A DNA stretch of 32,197 nucleotides from Spirogloea muscicola (Eukaryota > Streptophyta > Zygnematophyceae > Spirogloeales > Spirogloeaceae), in the NCBI GenBank assembly GCA_009602725.1, contig WELB01000064.1, positions 330,364-362,560 of the forward strand, written 5' to 3'. This document shows, one piece after another, positions 8,170-16,593 of this stretch (its first letter is position 1; every line of letters begins with the position of its first letter). The translations under genes were made by a program, and so were the position numbers. The notes under the pieces were generated by a model. That model was not told where the DNA came from. It did not search any database and saw only the letters and a list, made by a program, of their open reading frames with translations.

Positions 8170-8560
8170 GGGGGTGTTGGTTGCGAGAGGGAACGCGGGC
8201 GGGAGGTGGTCCGACGCGCGGGCGGAGCGGGGCGCGGCTGCCGGTGGCGCCGCGGCGGCCCGGGCGGAGAGGGCCGTNGGGGAGCGCTGATCGGGTGGAG
8301 GGTTGCGGTTGGGCGCCGGGTCCGCCTGCAGGCGGGCTGGGGAGGGGCTGCCCGTTCTTTGTTCATTCTTTTTTGGGCTGGCTTGTCCAACCCCTATCCT
8401 CAATGGGCGAGCCCTTTCTTTCTGCTGCCCGGGCGTGCCGGGCATTTTCAACGCCCTCGAGAACCCCTAGTGGATCGACGGCGTACAGCGGTCCTCGTGG
8501 CGAAATTCGGACGGCTGGGAAAGGCCTGTGCGGTTGCGCTGGCGCTGCCCAAAGAGAGAA
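8170..8560 (+). repeat. GC-rich module, copy G2 (contains an N)
   Basis: This directly follows the short SANT arm. Shared strings with G1 and G3 are TGCGAGAGGGAACGCGGGCG, GCGCGGGCGGAGCGG, GGGAGCGCTGATCGGGTGG, GCCCTCGAGAAC and GGCCTGTG. The N at 8278 lies at the position equivalent to the GGC-triplet run of G3. A 69-bp retrotransposon end interrupts it at 8355-8423. It may be the 5' leader or promoter of the short-arm gene copy (inference from position only). Confidence 0.6.
8355..8423 (+). mobile_element. 69-bp retrotransposon 3' end (e2) with 8-bp TSD
   Basis: The insert runs from TTCTTTGTTCATTC through the hairpin GGGCTGGC and CTATCCTCAATGGGCGAGCC to CTTTCTTTCT. It is flanked by GCTGCCCG at 8347-8354 and 8424-8431. 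The GC-rich copy G3 lacks this insert. No coding sequence is included. Confidence 0.75.
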
Positions 8561-8760
8561 GGCGCGCGGTGCGCATGAAATTGAAAGGGAGGCCAATTCT
8601 AGCCTTACAAATGTCCTGTTAACTGGGTAATGAGCTGGCTAAGAGGGACGCTACTATCCCCGAGTGAGCACATGCATATCTGACAAGCTATACTGAGGAG
8701 CCGAACCACCTCCACGGAAGCCATTAGCCTGGGCACGACCAGCACGCTGGTGAATCGCGA
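8556..8760 (-). mobile_element. Family B retrotransposon 3' end, degenerate
   Basis: The left end GAGAGAAGGCGCGCGG and the stem GAATTGG...CAATTT (minus strand) match the family B copies at 27845 and 31986. The terminal-peptide region is recognisable by the GAGTGAGCACATGCATATC string (minus strand). It is more diverged than the two later copies. Confidence 0.55.
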
Positions 8761-8767
8761 GTGCTTG

Positions 8768-9478
8768 GGAAAGAAGGCTCGCCCATAGAGAAAGAGGGGC
8801 TGGCAAAGCCAGCCCAAAAAGAATGGACAATGTCCAAAGCCGAAGAATGAGATGCCGAGGAAGGACTCCTCTACTCTACCAATCACGACAACATACTAAG
8901 GAAGCTCAGTACCCGCGAGTGAGCAACATCAGGTCCGAGTAGCTCAAGGCAGGGAAGGAGGCACTCCGCCGAGACCCGGAGGCAGCGGCCAGAGCGCGTC
9001 CTGCGCGCGTGTGGTCAGCGTGGGCAAGGGATCGCTGGAACGATACCGCCAAGCGCATGCGAAAGACCTGGGCGAGCGACCCGGCAGCGTTGAAGCCGGG
9101 CAGCGCCCCGGGCGGACCCGACCGCCGATCAATAGCCTGACGAGCAAGCCGCTGGAGGAGATCCAGCCAGGCGGCTGCCGAAGGCCCCGTGAACATCTAT
9201 CGCCAGGGCCGCGAACTCATCACCGACCGGGTGATCGGCATATTTTTTCTCTTTTGCCCGGGCTGCCAGGCCTACCGCATGCCCTGCAAACGACGCCGAC
9301 CTGGTGGGGTTGCCGGAGTCGTAGCTGTCCGTTGTCACCACATCAGCGATGATGCGGGGACCGCCGCCGGGCGGGATAGCGACCAGGTCGGCGCGTCGGG
9401 TGTGCGACCGGCCGTCCTCGCCCCGCAGAATGGGCATGACTGAGGAGCACTCCACCGCCACCTTGAAGCCCGCTTGGG
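8768..9478 (-). pseudogene. Endonuclease C-terminus and 3' UTR (T1/e1)
   Basis: Read on the minus strand it starts AGFKVAVECSSVMP and then has the PD-(D/E)XK-like core: HTRRADLV, a glycine-rich turn, IIADVVTTD, and KEKKYADHP. DEFAALAIDVHGAFG follows, and after a frame change WLDLLQRLARQAID, NAAGSLAQVFRMRLAVSFQR, RAGRALAAASGSRRSASF, SYSDLMLLTRGY-stop (ends 8906). The UTR carries GGACATTGTCCATTC, the hairpin GGGCTGGCTTTGCCAGCCCC and CTATGGGCGAGCC near 8768. The acidic residues and lysine expected of the nuclease are present. A frameshift in the middle kills it. Confidence 0.7.
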
Positions 9479-9737
9479 AGCGCTGCAGACTCAATGATAG
9501 CCTCATCCTATAACATGCAACGATGGCTTGCGGGACGATAGAATGGCCTAAGCTACCCGCCCGACTACGTCGGCGGGCATCAACATGCAGTGCCAGGCGA
9601 TGGAGGAGGGCAGACCACTTCGTTCCATAGCCGCCGTAGATGTCCATGGCGCATGGGAAGAAGTGGTCGCCCCGGGGGTGGTCGTTATAGTGTCTCTCCT
9701 TCTTCCTCTCCGCATGATGCGTCGCCCAACCTGGCAC
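9479..9737 (-). pseudogene. Second endonuclease C-terminus, cut by the element at 8768-9478
   Basis: Minus-strand peptides are DHFFPCAMDIYGGYGTKWSA, LLHRLALHVDARRR and CYRMRLSLSLQRSQ. It stops exactly where the neighbouring copy begins (AGFKVAVE), so the two form one chimeric open frame of about 200 codons. The older element lost its 3' end to the younger one, or recombination joined them. Confidence 0.6.
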
Positions 9738-9802
9738 AGTCGGTGTGGGTGCCCCTGGTTGGAAGGCACAAAAGAAACAACCCGCCTCGAGGGCGTGTTA
9801 TC

Positions 9803-9998
9803 AGAAAGAAAAGGCTCGCCCATTGAGGATATGGGCCGGAACAGCCAGCCCAAGATAAAGAATGAACACAGTTCAAGAAGGGGGCTAAGCGAAGCACTTA
9901 GGTGAAGCACTAAGAAAGACAAGCACACAAGAAGAAACAAAGCAGCTACTAATCACTCAGTAACCCCTGCTAAGCAGTCGCAGGTCAGAGAGACTATG
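9803..9998 (-). mobile_element. 196-bp retrotransposon insertion (T3) with 17-bp TSD
   Basis: The minus-strand insert starts CATAGTCTCTCTGACC, encodes SLSDLRLLSRGY-stop, continues through the T3 UTR to the GGGCTGG hairpin and a GGGCGAGCC end, and finishes CTTTTCTTTCT. It is flanked by CTCGAGGGCGTGTTATC at 9786-9802 and 9999-10015. The unoccupied version of this site is at about 16512-16540. This is the clearest complete insertion in the window and fixes the 3' boundary of the family. Confidence 0.88.
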
Positions 9999-10016
9999 CT
10001 CGAGGGCGTGTTATCT

Positions 10017-10048
10017 GCCCCTCTCCTCAGGGGCGAGCCCTTTCTTTC
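10017..10048 (+). mobile_element. 32-bp retrotransposon 3' terminus with 5-bp TSD
   Basis: GCCCCTCTCCTCAGGGGCGA then GCCCTTTCTTTC is inserted between TATCT at 10012-10016 and TATCT at 10049-10053. The empty equivalent near 16527 runs from the CTCGAGGGCGTGT motif straight into TGCCCGGGCAGG. The insert lacks even the first hairpin of the 3' end. It hit immediately beside the right TSD of the 196-bp insertion. Confidence 0.65.
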
Positions 10049-10103
10049 TATCTGCCCGGGCAGGCCCCCACGCCGCTGCCCGAGGACAGCCGCCGCGGCG
10101 CGC

Positions 10104-10330
10104 GCCATTCTTTCGCTTGCTTTGCACCGCCGCGCTGGTCGCGCCCTTGCAGCAGCCTCTGGCTTGCGCAGCGGGGTTGCTCTTCCTCCCCTCAGCTCAT
10201 CTGACTTCCTACTGCTGACACGGGGGTATTGAGGGCGCCCTGTCTGCCTAGCCTTTGGCTCCGTCATGAACACCTGTATGCATCTGGCTGGCATTTCACA
10301 GCCGATTCTTTCATATCAGCAGCCGCTTTC
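10104..10330 (+). mobile_element. Retrotransposon tail with short UTR
   Basis: The plus strand encodes RRAGRALAAASGLRSGVALP, PLSSSDFLLLTRGY-stop (ending about 10232). A UTR follows with a degenerate hairpin (GGCTGGCATTTCACAGCC at about 10279). The upstream GC-rich part is shared with 16529-16575. Confidence 0.6.
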
Positions 10331-10379
10331 TTTTTGTCCCTGAATGATGTCTTCGTCCTAGTCCTTCGCACTCCGGCTC

Positions 10380-10940
10380 CTCCAGACCTTGCGGCTGCTT
10401 AGCAGGGGTTACTGAGTGATTCGTAACTGCTTTGTTTCTTCTTGTGCTTGTTTTTCTTAGCGCTTCCCCTGGGCCCCTTCACGTACTTTGTTGATTCTGT
10501 TTTGGGCTGGCTTTACCAGCCCCTATCCTCAATGGGCGAGCACTTTCCTTCTTGTCCATTGCTTTGGGCTGGCCTTTCCCAGCCACCAGTCAATCTGGCC
10601 GCGCTTTCTCTTCTTTCCCGCTTCCAGGAGCCCAGCGTCTCTGACCTGTGGCTGCTTAGCAGGGTTACTGGCGGTGTCGTTTCAACGCGCCGGCAGAGCC
10701 CTCGCTGCTGCCTCTGGCTCTGGCCAGGGGACCCACTTTCAGGAGCCTAGCGTCTCTGACCTGAGGCTGCTTAGCAGATTTTACTGAGTGTTCCGCAGCT
10801 GCTTTGTTTTTTTGTGTGCTTGTTTTCTTAGCGCTTCCCCTGGCCCCCTTCTCGTACTTCGTTCATTCTTTTTTGGCGGCCATTATTTCTTCAGGCCCCT
10901 CCTTCGGGCCACCTTCTTCAGGCGCCTCATTCTTTCTTCA
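10380..10940 (+). mobile_element. Head-to-tail array of T3 and e4 3' ends
   Basis: At least three plus-strand units follow one another. A stub (CGGCTGCTTAGCAGGGGTTAC, broken here at the codon for SRGY) has a T3 UTR and e2 end, to about 10545. An e4 hairpin end runs to about 10612. A tail SGSGQGTHFQEPSVSDLRLL with altered terminus (AGATTTTACTGA) and UTR runs to about 10880. The unusual end at 10880-10940 has GGCCCCTCCTTCGGGCC in place of the usual stem. Confidence 0.6.
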
Positions 10941-11420
10941 GGAAGAAAGAAGGCTCGCCCATAGAGAAAGAGGGGCTGGCAAAGCCAGCCCAAAAAGAAT
11001 GGACAATATCCAAAGCCGAAGAATGAGATGCTGAGGAAGGACTCCTCAAAGAAGAAAGTGCTCGCCCATTGAGAATAGGGGCTGGAACAACCAGCCCGAA
11101 AAAGAATGAACAGAGTACGAGAAGGGGGCCAGGGGAAGCGCTAAGTAACAGAAACAAAGCTGCTACGAGACACTCAGTAACCCCTGCTAAGCAGCCGCAG
11201 ATCAGAGATGCTGGGCTCCTGGAAGTGGGTCCCCTGGCCAGAGCCAGAGGCAGCAGCGAGGGCTCTGCCGGCACGAAGGTGCAGGACTCCTCAAAGGGCT
11301 CGCCCATTGAGAATATGGGCTGGAACAGCCGCCCCAAAATGGAGTGAACAAAGTACCAGAAGGGGGGCTAGGCGAAGCACTAAGGAAGACAAGAACAAAA
11401 AGAAAGCAGCTACGAATCAC
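10941..11420 (-). mobile_element. Head-to-tail array of minus-strand 3' ends
   Basis: On the minus strand there is a T3 UTR ending near 11285, a T3 tail (SLICGC / SDLRLLSRGY frame) with e2 end near 11050, and an e1 UTR ending near 10941. Each terminus is the GGGCGAGC motif followed by CTTTCTTC. The array faces the plus-strand array on its left, so the two meet 3' end to 3' end. Confidence 0.6.
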
Positions 11421-11435
11421 TCAGGAACTGCCAGG

Positions 11436-11790
11436 CCGTGCTATGTTCTTTGTGTGCTTGTTTTTCTTAACGCTTCCCCTTGCCCCCTTCTCGTAATTTG
11501 TTCATTCTTTTATAGCTGGCTTTTCCAGCCCCTATCTTCAATGGGCGAGCCCTTTCTCTATGGCCGCCGCCTCTGGGTCTCGGCGAAGTGCCTCTTTCCC
11601 TGCAGCGAGCTACTCAGACCTGATGATGCTCACTCGCGGGTACTGAGCTTCCCTCTACATCGTCTAGTGTTTTGCAGTGTTTTGTAGTGTAGTCCTTTCT
11701 CGGCACCTTCTTTCTTTGGCTTTGGACATTGTCATTCTTTTTGGGCTGGCTTTGCCTGCCCCTCTTCTCTATGGGCGAGCACTTCTTTCT
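11436..11790 (+). mobile_element. Two plus-strand 3' ends joined at a recurrent junction
   Basis: A T3 UTR ends CAATGGGCGAGCCCTTTCTCT at about 11560. It runs straight into the T1 tail ATGGCCGCCGCCTCTGGG..., encoding MAAASGSRRSASFPAASYSD, LMMLTRGY-stop (11643-11645). The T1 UTR follows to the e1 end at about 11788. The same junction recurs at 23985-24003. Confidence 0.65.
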
Positions 11791-11955
11791 ACTGAGTGCT
11801 TCGTAGCTGCTTTGTTTCTTTTTGTGCTTGTTTTTCTTAGCGCTTCCCTGGCGAAGAAGAGAGTGCTCGCCCATAGAGAAGAGGGGCTGGCAAAGCCAGC
11901 CCAAAAAGAATGGACAATGTCCAAAGCCAAAGAGGTGCCGAAAATGGACTACACT
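11686..11955. repeat. Fold-back of two T1 3' UTRs
   Basis: About 105 bp of T1 UTR plus e1 end (11686-11790, plus) is repeated inverted at 11854-11955. A spacer of about 63 bp carries a piece of T3 UTR. A transcript across it would form a long hairpin. Confidence 0.7.
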
Positions 11956-12400
11956 GGCCCCCCTGGGCTGCCGACCAGGGTGGTGTCGAGAAGTGCATTA
12001 CGTGGTCTCCGCGTGGCCTCCCTGCCCCCTTGCCCCTGCCGCCCGGGTGCCAGACTCCCCCAAGCGGCCTCACCATCCTGGGGTTCTGTCATGCGCAAAG
12101 GCGTCGATGCGAAATGGCGTCGATGAGCCTAGATGAAGACAAATGCTGACGTACTAGCCTACGAGAGGTTCAATCCAAACATAGATGTTGGCTACCTTGA
12201 CCAGCTGACCTGAAGGACAGTCTGTTAAGAAGTAAACAATATAATTTGTTGTCAGTTGTCAAAGAGCACAACACGTAAACAAATCAAGAAGGGTTGAAAT
12301 TGAACTACGCAGCATTGTTGTTGGACTTTGCTTGGATTCTTGCTCAAGGCTGCTAGTGTGACAGTTGCTTGGATTTGCTTTCAGTATCACAGAGTTGCGT
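11956..12400. other. No recognisable gene; possible retroelement leader
   Basis: The left part is GC-rich and unassigned. From about 12140 the sequence becomes AT-rich and leads into the gag-like frame, with a repeated TTGCTTGGATT (12330 and 12370 areas). It could be the leader or LTR remnant of the gag element, but I see no paired LTR or primer-binding site. Confidence 0.35.
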
Positions 12401-12456
12401 GCATTATTCCAAAGCATTGTTGTTTGAACATTTGACCTACCTTTGACGATTATTTT

Positions 12457-12828
12457 ATGCGACTTAGGTCAGGCAAGGTCGTCACGCTGGACGATCAGAC
12501 TATTGCAGAGATGGACAATCAGACAATTGTAGATTTGTTTGACTCTGAATCATCTACATCTGTTGTACCTGAATCTAGTGCAGCTTCAGGCGTTCCACCT
12601 TTGTCGACTCCTCGAGTACGTAGGAGAAAGAACATGGCAACTGGAGATCGGCCCAAATTTGATGGTACTCCAGGTGGGACTTCCTTAGCTGAAGTCAATG
12701 AATACTATACCCCAGAATTATGTGAATTAGATGGCTGTGGTTATGTGGTGAAACGTGATCAGAAGGTGAAATTGCTCGCAAAGTATTTCATGGGACATGC
12801 GGGAGCCATTTTTCGACCGGATCATTGA
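12457..12828 (+). pseudogene. gag-like retroelement N-terminus, left arm
   Basis: The frame starts MRLRSGKVVTLDDQTIAEMD, has a serine-rich stretch, then RRRKNMATGDRPKFDGTPGG. It continues VNEYYTPELCELDGCGYVV and KLLAKYFMGHAGAIF, and stops soon after the inversion breakpoint. The basic start and the following globular part suggest a gag-type protein of an LTR retrotransposon. That call is by general resemblance only. Protease, reverse transcriptase and LTRs are absent. Confidence 0.45.
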
Positions 12829-13273
12829 TTAGTTGCGGTCCTGTCAATTTCTCTGCATCCGATGCTGTCTCTGCAACGGGCACTCTCTTATCCAGGACCT
12901 CACGTTTGACCCGTCGAAATATGGCTCCCGCATGTCCCGTTAAATACTTTGCAAGCAATGTCACCTTCTGGTCACGTTTCACCACATAACCACAGACATC
13001 TATCTCACATAATTCTGCGGTAAAGTATTCATTGACTTCGGCTAGGGAAGTCCCACCTGGAGTACAATTAAACTTGGGCCGATCTCCAGTTGCCATGTTC
13101 TTTCTCCTGCGAACTCGAGGAGTTGACAAAGGTGGAACGCCTGAAGCTGCACTAGGTTCAGGTACAACAGATGTGAATGATTCAGAGTCAAACAGATCTG
13201 CAATAGTCTGATCGTCCAACTCTGCAATAGTCTGATCGTCCAGCGTGACGACCTTGCCTGACCTAAGTCGCAT
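12818..13273 (-). pseudogene. gag-like retroelement N-terminus, right arm
   Basis: This is the inverted copy of the same gene, extending further. After HAGAIFRRVKREVLDK it continues VPVAETASDAEKLTGPQLIN and then runs into the antisense of the left arm. A duplicated DDQTIAELDDQTIADL near the start parallels DDQTIAEMDNQTIVDL in the other arm. It shows the original gene was longer than either arm. Confidence 0.45.
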
Positions 13274-13324
13274 ACAATAACCGACAAAGGTAGGTCAAAT
13301 GTTCAAACAACAATGCTTTGGAAT

Positions 13325-14951
13325 AATGCCCAGCGAGAGACGCAGCTCTGCTGCTGCCTGCTGCCGCAGCCCATTGCTGCAGCTCACTGCCGGCACTTCC
13401 TCGAAATAAAAGAAATGGCTCCGGCCTTTGTGGAAACACTTGCTACTTGTGTACGAAAGGAAGAGTCACCGCCTGCCGGTGGTGCTTCTCGGCAGGACCT
13501 CCGCTGCTGTGTGCGCTGGCGCTGGGTTATGTAGGAGGTTTTGCGCCTAGACCCTTCTACGACCGGACCCCAATCAGGAAGCTATTACTTTGGACTGCGT
13601 GTGCAGCGCAGGGTCATCACACAGGTACTCCCTACCGAGGATGCGTCATGGAGAGGAGTCTTGTAAAATTGCTTTTTCTGGCTATATCGGACCTTGCCCA
13701 AAATGGTCCGCCGCTTTGCATAGTGCACGCTTTCCGCCAGCTGAGCTGGCCAACCAGTTCCGCCCACATCAGGCAGTGTGTCTAACATGGGCAGACTCTT
13801 CTGTGGCATAGATCCTTCAGACGGCAATAAGCAGCAGACCACAATCTGGAACCGCGGCCGGCCCTGTCCACGATGTTGCAATACGCCTAGTGCAGTACGC
13901 ATAGCATTGCGTTCACTCGGGTTGGCAACAGCGAGTCCAGGTTTGACTGCAGGATAAGCTGCAGTTCTCCTCCTTGGAACTCCACCTCACACGGCTTCTG
14001 TCACCAAGGCACTATCATTTGGCTGTCAACCACGCTGTAAGCGTTACGGCCGTTGCAGTCAAGGAACTTAATCTCATGAGCGGAAAAGCGTCACCCCTGG
14101 CGGATCCCGGAGGTGGCGGCCTCCCCGCAAGTGGATAGCTTACACCGAGGAACGCTGCAGGGATATGGCAAGGCGCATGCTATTCGCCCACACCAAGCAA
14201 GCAAGGGCCCCAAAGTAGGAATCAACGGGTCGCCTGAGCAAGTACTGCGACTTCGCACCTTAAGAAGGTGATCAGATTATGCTGTTTATCAGGTGTATTC
14301 ACTGACTTTGTACTTGTGTCCTGTTGGCCCTATCCAGAAGTCACCGTGAATTTTCATAGTCCATTCAGACGCAGCACGATGGGTGTACTATAATAGAAGA
14401 CTAAGCACTCCAGCAGTGATATCTTAAGCAACCTTGTAAGGATCTTCATAGAAAGCTATATAGCGTTCTATGAATTTCTCTGAATTCACGTTCTGTAAGC
14501 CCAGCGACTTTTCTGTAACATTCCAATATACCTGACATCATAGCTCGATCACAGCCTAGAAAAGAGTTGAATATGTGCAGATCTTTACAGCTGGCTTCCT
14601 GTAAGCTTACGCTCAAAAACCTTCTGGTCAGCAAGTGCAAATCAGAATAAGCAGAGGGCGTCTTCCTTCCAAGGGAGTGAGCTCTTTCACCAGGGGGCGA
14701 GGGCTGTTAATGCCAATCTGTGCTGTGCTTGACCTCATGCTGGCTTTCCTTGTCCGGATTAGACAGCGGACCTAGGCTGCAAGAGGCATGCAGACGTGTA
14801 CTCACCGGGCTGATCAGGACGACTGCAGTGCGGGTATCCACAGGAGCATAAGATGGAATTGAAGCTGTTTACAGCAGGCACTGCTTCCTGCAGCAGCAAT
14901 TTGATCGCTGTACAGTGTCCAGGTTCGGAAGCTTCCAAAGATATAAAGTTC
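13325..14951. repeat. Segmental duplication, copy 2
   Basis: This is the counterpart of 1307-3185, beginning ATGCCCAGCGAGAGACGCAG right at the gag palindrome and ending about 14951 at an endonuclease fragment. It preserves the unoccupied site (around 13951-13965) for the 197-bp insert of copy 1. It contains degenerate minus-strand retrotransposon pieces at about 13960-14330 and 14628-14725. Confidence 0.75.
13960..14330 (-). pseudogene. Degenerate retrotransposon C-terminus (copy 2)
   Basis: This is homologous to 2188-2600. The minus strand retains AHEIKFLDCNGRNAYSVV and EVEFQGGELQLILQ with an in-frame TGA between them. The two copies keep the same frame over LLPTRVNAM, which may mean this stretch was once coding beyond the retrotransposon tail. 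I cannot name it. Confidence 0.4.
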
Positions 14952-15235
14952 GAGCCACCGAGCACCCAGCGCCCCGTGTGTGTCGATAGCCAGCGGGAAG
15001 AACTCGTCGGCCGGCGGATGGTCAGCGTACTTCAGTTCTTTTGCCCGAGCGGCGCAGGCGACCGCGTACCCAGCCTTGGTGGCACACTGGGCTGGGTGGG
15101 AGCGGTCGAATGCGTCGGTAGTCACCACGTCCAGGAGGAGACGTGACCCACCAGCTGGAGGGGGGGCCACCAGGTCGACACGACGGGCGTGGAGACCGTC
15201 GGCACTCCCAATGTGGGCAAGGGCTGCGAAAAGTG
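14952..15235 (-). pseudogene. Endonuclease core fragment
   Basis: The minus-strand frame contains LHARRVDLVAPP, LLLDVVTTDAFDRSH, KAGYAVACAARAKELKYADH and DEFFPLAIDTHGALGARWLE, that is both acidic positions and the K of the PD-(D/E)XK-like core. It ends at 14951 in the segmental duplication, losing the C-terminal block and UTR. Its upstream side joins a 3' end of another copy at about 15216. Confidence 0.65.
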
Positions 15236-15239
15236 CTCG

Positions 15240-15512
15240 CCCCTTGGAGGCTAGAGAATGTGCTCGCCCATAGAGAAGAGTGGCTGGCAAAGCCAGCCCA
15301 AAAAGAATGGACAATACCCCAAGCCAAAGAAAGAGGATCCGAAGAAGAACTACACTACAGTCCATGCCTTTGGACAAGGACGAAGACATCAGCCAGAGGA
15401 CGCTCAGTAACCTCCAGTCAGGAGATGCAAGTCGGAGTAGCTAGCCGGGGGAAAGACGTCGCCCTGACGGAAGCCGGAGGCCGCCGCCAAAGCTTGGCCT
15501 GCGCGCACAGGG
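15240..15512 (-). mobile_element. T2 tail with e1 UTR
   Basis: The minus strand encodes RAGQALAAASGFRQGDVFPP, ASYSDLHLLTGGY-stop (ending at 15404). A UTR follows with CATGGACTGTAGTGTAGTTC and the hairpin GGGCTGGCTTTGCCAGCC, ending CTATGGGCGAGCAC at about 15260. It is closely similar to the minus-strand copy at 17336-17670. Confidence 0.7.
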
Positions 15513-15660
15513 AATAGGGGCTGGAAATACCAGCCCAAAAGAGAATGAACAAAGTACGAGAAGGGGGCCAGGCTTGGGGCTGGCTTTTCCAGGGGGAAAG
15601 TAGGTACGTGGCACTCCAAATGGGGGCAAGGGCTGTGAAAAGCCAGCCCAAAAAGAATTG
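15513..15660 (-). mobile_element. Stacked 3' UTR fragments
   Basis: A T3/e2 UTR piece (TTTTGGGCTGGTATTTCCAG on the minus strand, about 15515-15575) and an e3 end (CCCCCATTTGGAGTGCCAC, minus strand, about 15605-15655) are placed next to each other without coding sequence. Confidence 0.55.
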
Positions 15661-15663
15661 ACG

Positions 15664-16495
15664 AGGGCTCGGGCTGCATCGCTGGCAGCTCACATGCTCA
15701 GGTGCGCACGGGGCGGGGAGCGGACAGGAACACACGACTTGCTGCGGAACGCCATGTATGGAATCTTTGTCGAGGCCGGTTACTCGGTGGCGCTCGAGAG
15801 TACCAGCATCATGCCTCCGACCGCTGGGGCGGATGGCCGCGTCCACACCCGGCGGGCCGATCTCGTCGCCAGCGCGCTCGGCGGGGGGCCTCGGCTCATC
15901 GCCGATGTGGTCACGACTGACTGTGTGTCTCCGGCAGCGCCAAGCGATCGTCGGAGGAGGCGGGCTGCGCAGTCCGCCACGCGGCGGACGCCAAGGAACG
16001 TAAATACGCAGACCACCCGGTGGGCGACGAGTTTGTTCCCCTTGCAGTCGACGTACAAGGGGCCTTCGGCGCAAAGTGGCTCGACTTGCTTCACCGCCTG
16101 GCGCAGCAGGCCGCGGCCCGCCGCCACGGGCAGCAGTTCGAGCAGCCCGGCTTCAATGTCGCCGGGTCCCTTGCGCAGGTCTTCCGCATGCGGTTGGCCG
16201 TCTCGCTTCAGCGGTCACTAGCGTTCGCGGTCCACTTGCGCGCAGGCAAAGCTTTGGTGGCGGCCTCCGGCTTCCGTCAGGGCGACGTCTTTCCCCCGGC
16301 TAGCTACTCCGACTTGCATCTCCTGACTAGGGGTTACTGAGCGACCTCTGGCTGATGGCTTCGTCCTAGTCCAAAGGCATGGACTGTAGTGTAGTTCTTT
16401 TTCGGCTCCTCTTTTCTTTGGCTTGGGATATTGTCCATTCTTTTCGGGCTGGCTTTGCCAGCCACTCCTCTATGGGCTAGCACATTCTTCGGAGG
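15664..16495 (+). pseudogene. Most complete retrotransposon endonuclease domain (T2/e1)
   Basis: This is the longest copy of the family. An N-side helix region (AAHMLRCARGG, THDLLRNAMYGIFVEAGYSV, ALESTSIMP) precedes the nuclease core HTRRADLVAS, LIADVVTTD. After one frameshift near 15935 it continues KERKYADHPVGDEFVPLAVD, FGAKWLDLLHRLAQQAAARR, FNVAGSLAQVFRMRLAVSLQ, RAGKALVAASGFRQGDVFPP, ASYSDLHLLTRGY-stop (16338-16340). The UTR runs to a GGGCTGGCTTTGCCAGCC hairpin and CTATGGGCTAGC (about 16475). The D...DVVTTD...K arrangement fits the PD-(D/E)XK restriction-like endonuclease of R2/CRE-type non-LTR elements. The protein would act in target-primed reverse transcription. The frameshift makes it inactive. 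Confidence 0.75.
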
Positions 16496-16593
16496 GGGCC
16501 AAAACACCCCGCCTCGAGGGCGTGTCACATGCCCGGGCAGGGCCGCCACGCCGCCGCCCGAGGAAAGCCGCGCTTTGACGTTCACGGAGCGAC

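Larger units (their letters stand above)
12401..13329. repeat. Palindrome of a gag-like gene, 417-bp arms
   Basis: Arm 12401-12817 and inverted arm 12913-13329 have the same length and differ by scattered substitutions (roughly a tenth of positions by eye). The 95-bp centre (12818-12912) continues the minus-strand reading frame. The right boundary overlaps the start of segmental-duplication copy 2 by a few bases (ATGC). Confidence 0.8.

Noticed and set aside
8360-8430. Rho-independent terminators (GC hairpin plus T run)
   Set aside because: The hairpins have T-rich flanks but the context is eukaryotic, they occur in dozens of copies, and they are retrotransposon 3' ends.
10900-11420. Tandem inverted repeats as a CRISPR array
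   Set aside because: Repeats are not regularly spaced, are long and of mixed orientation, and carry retrotransposon UTR sequence.
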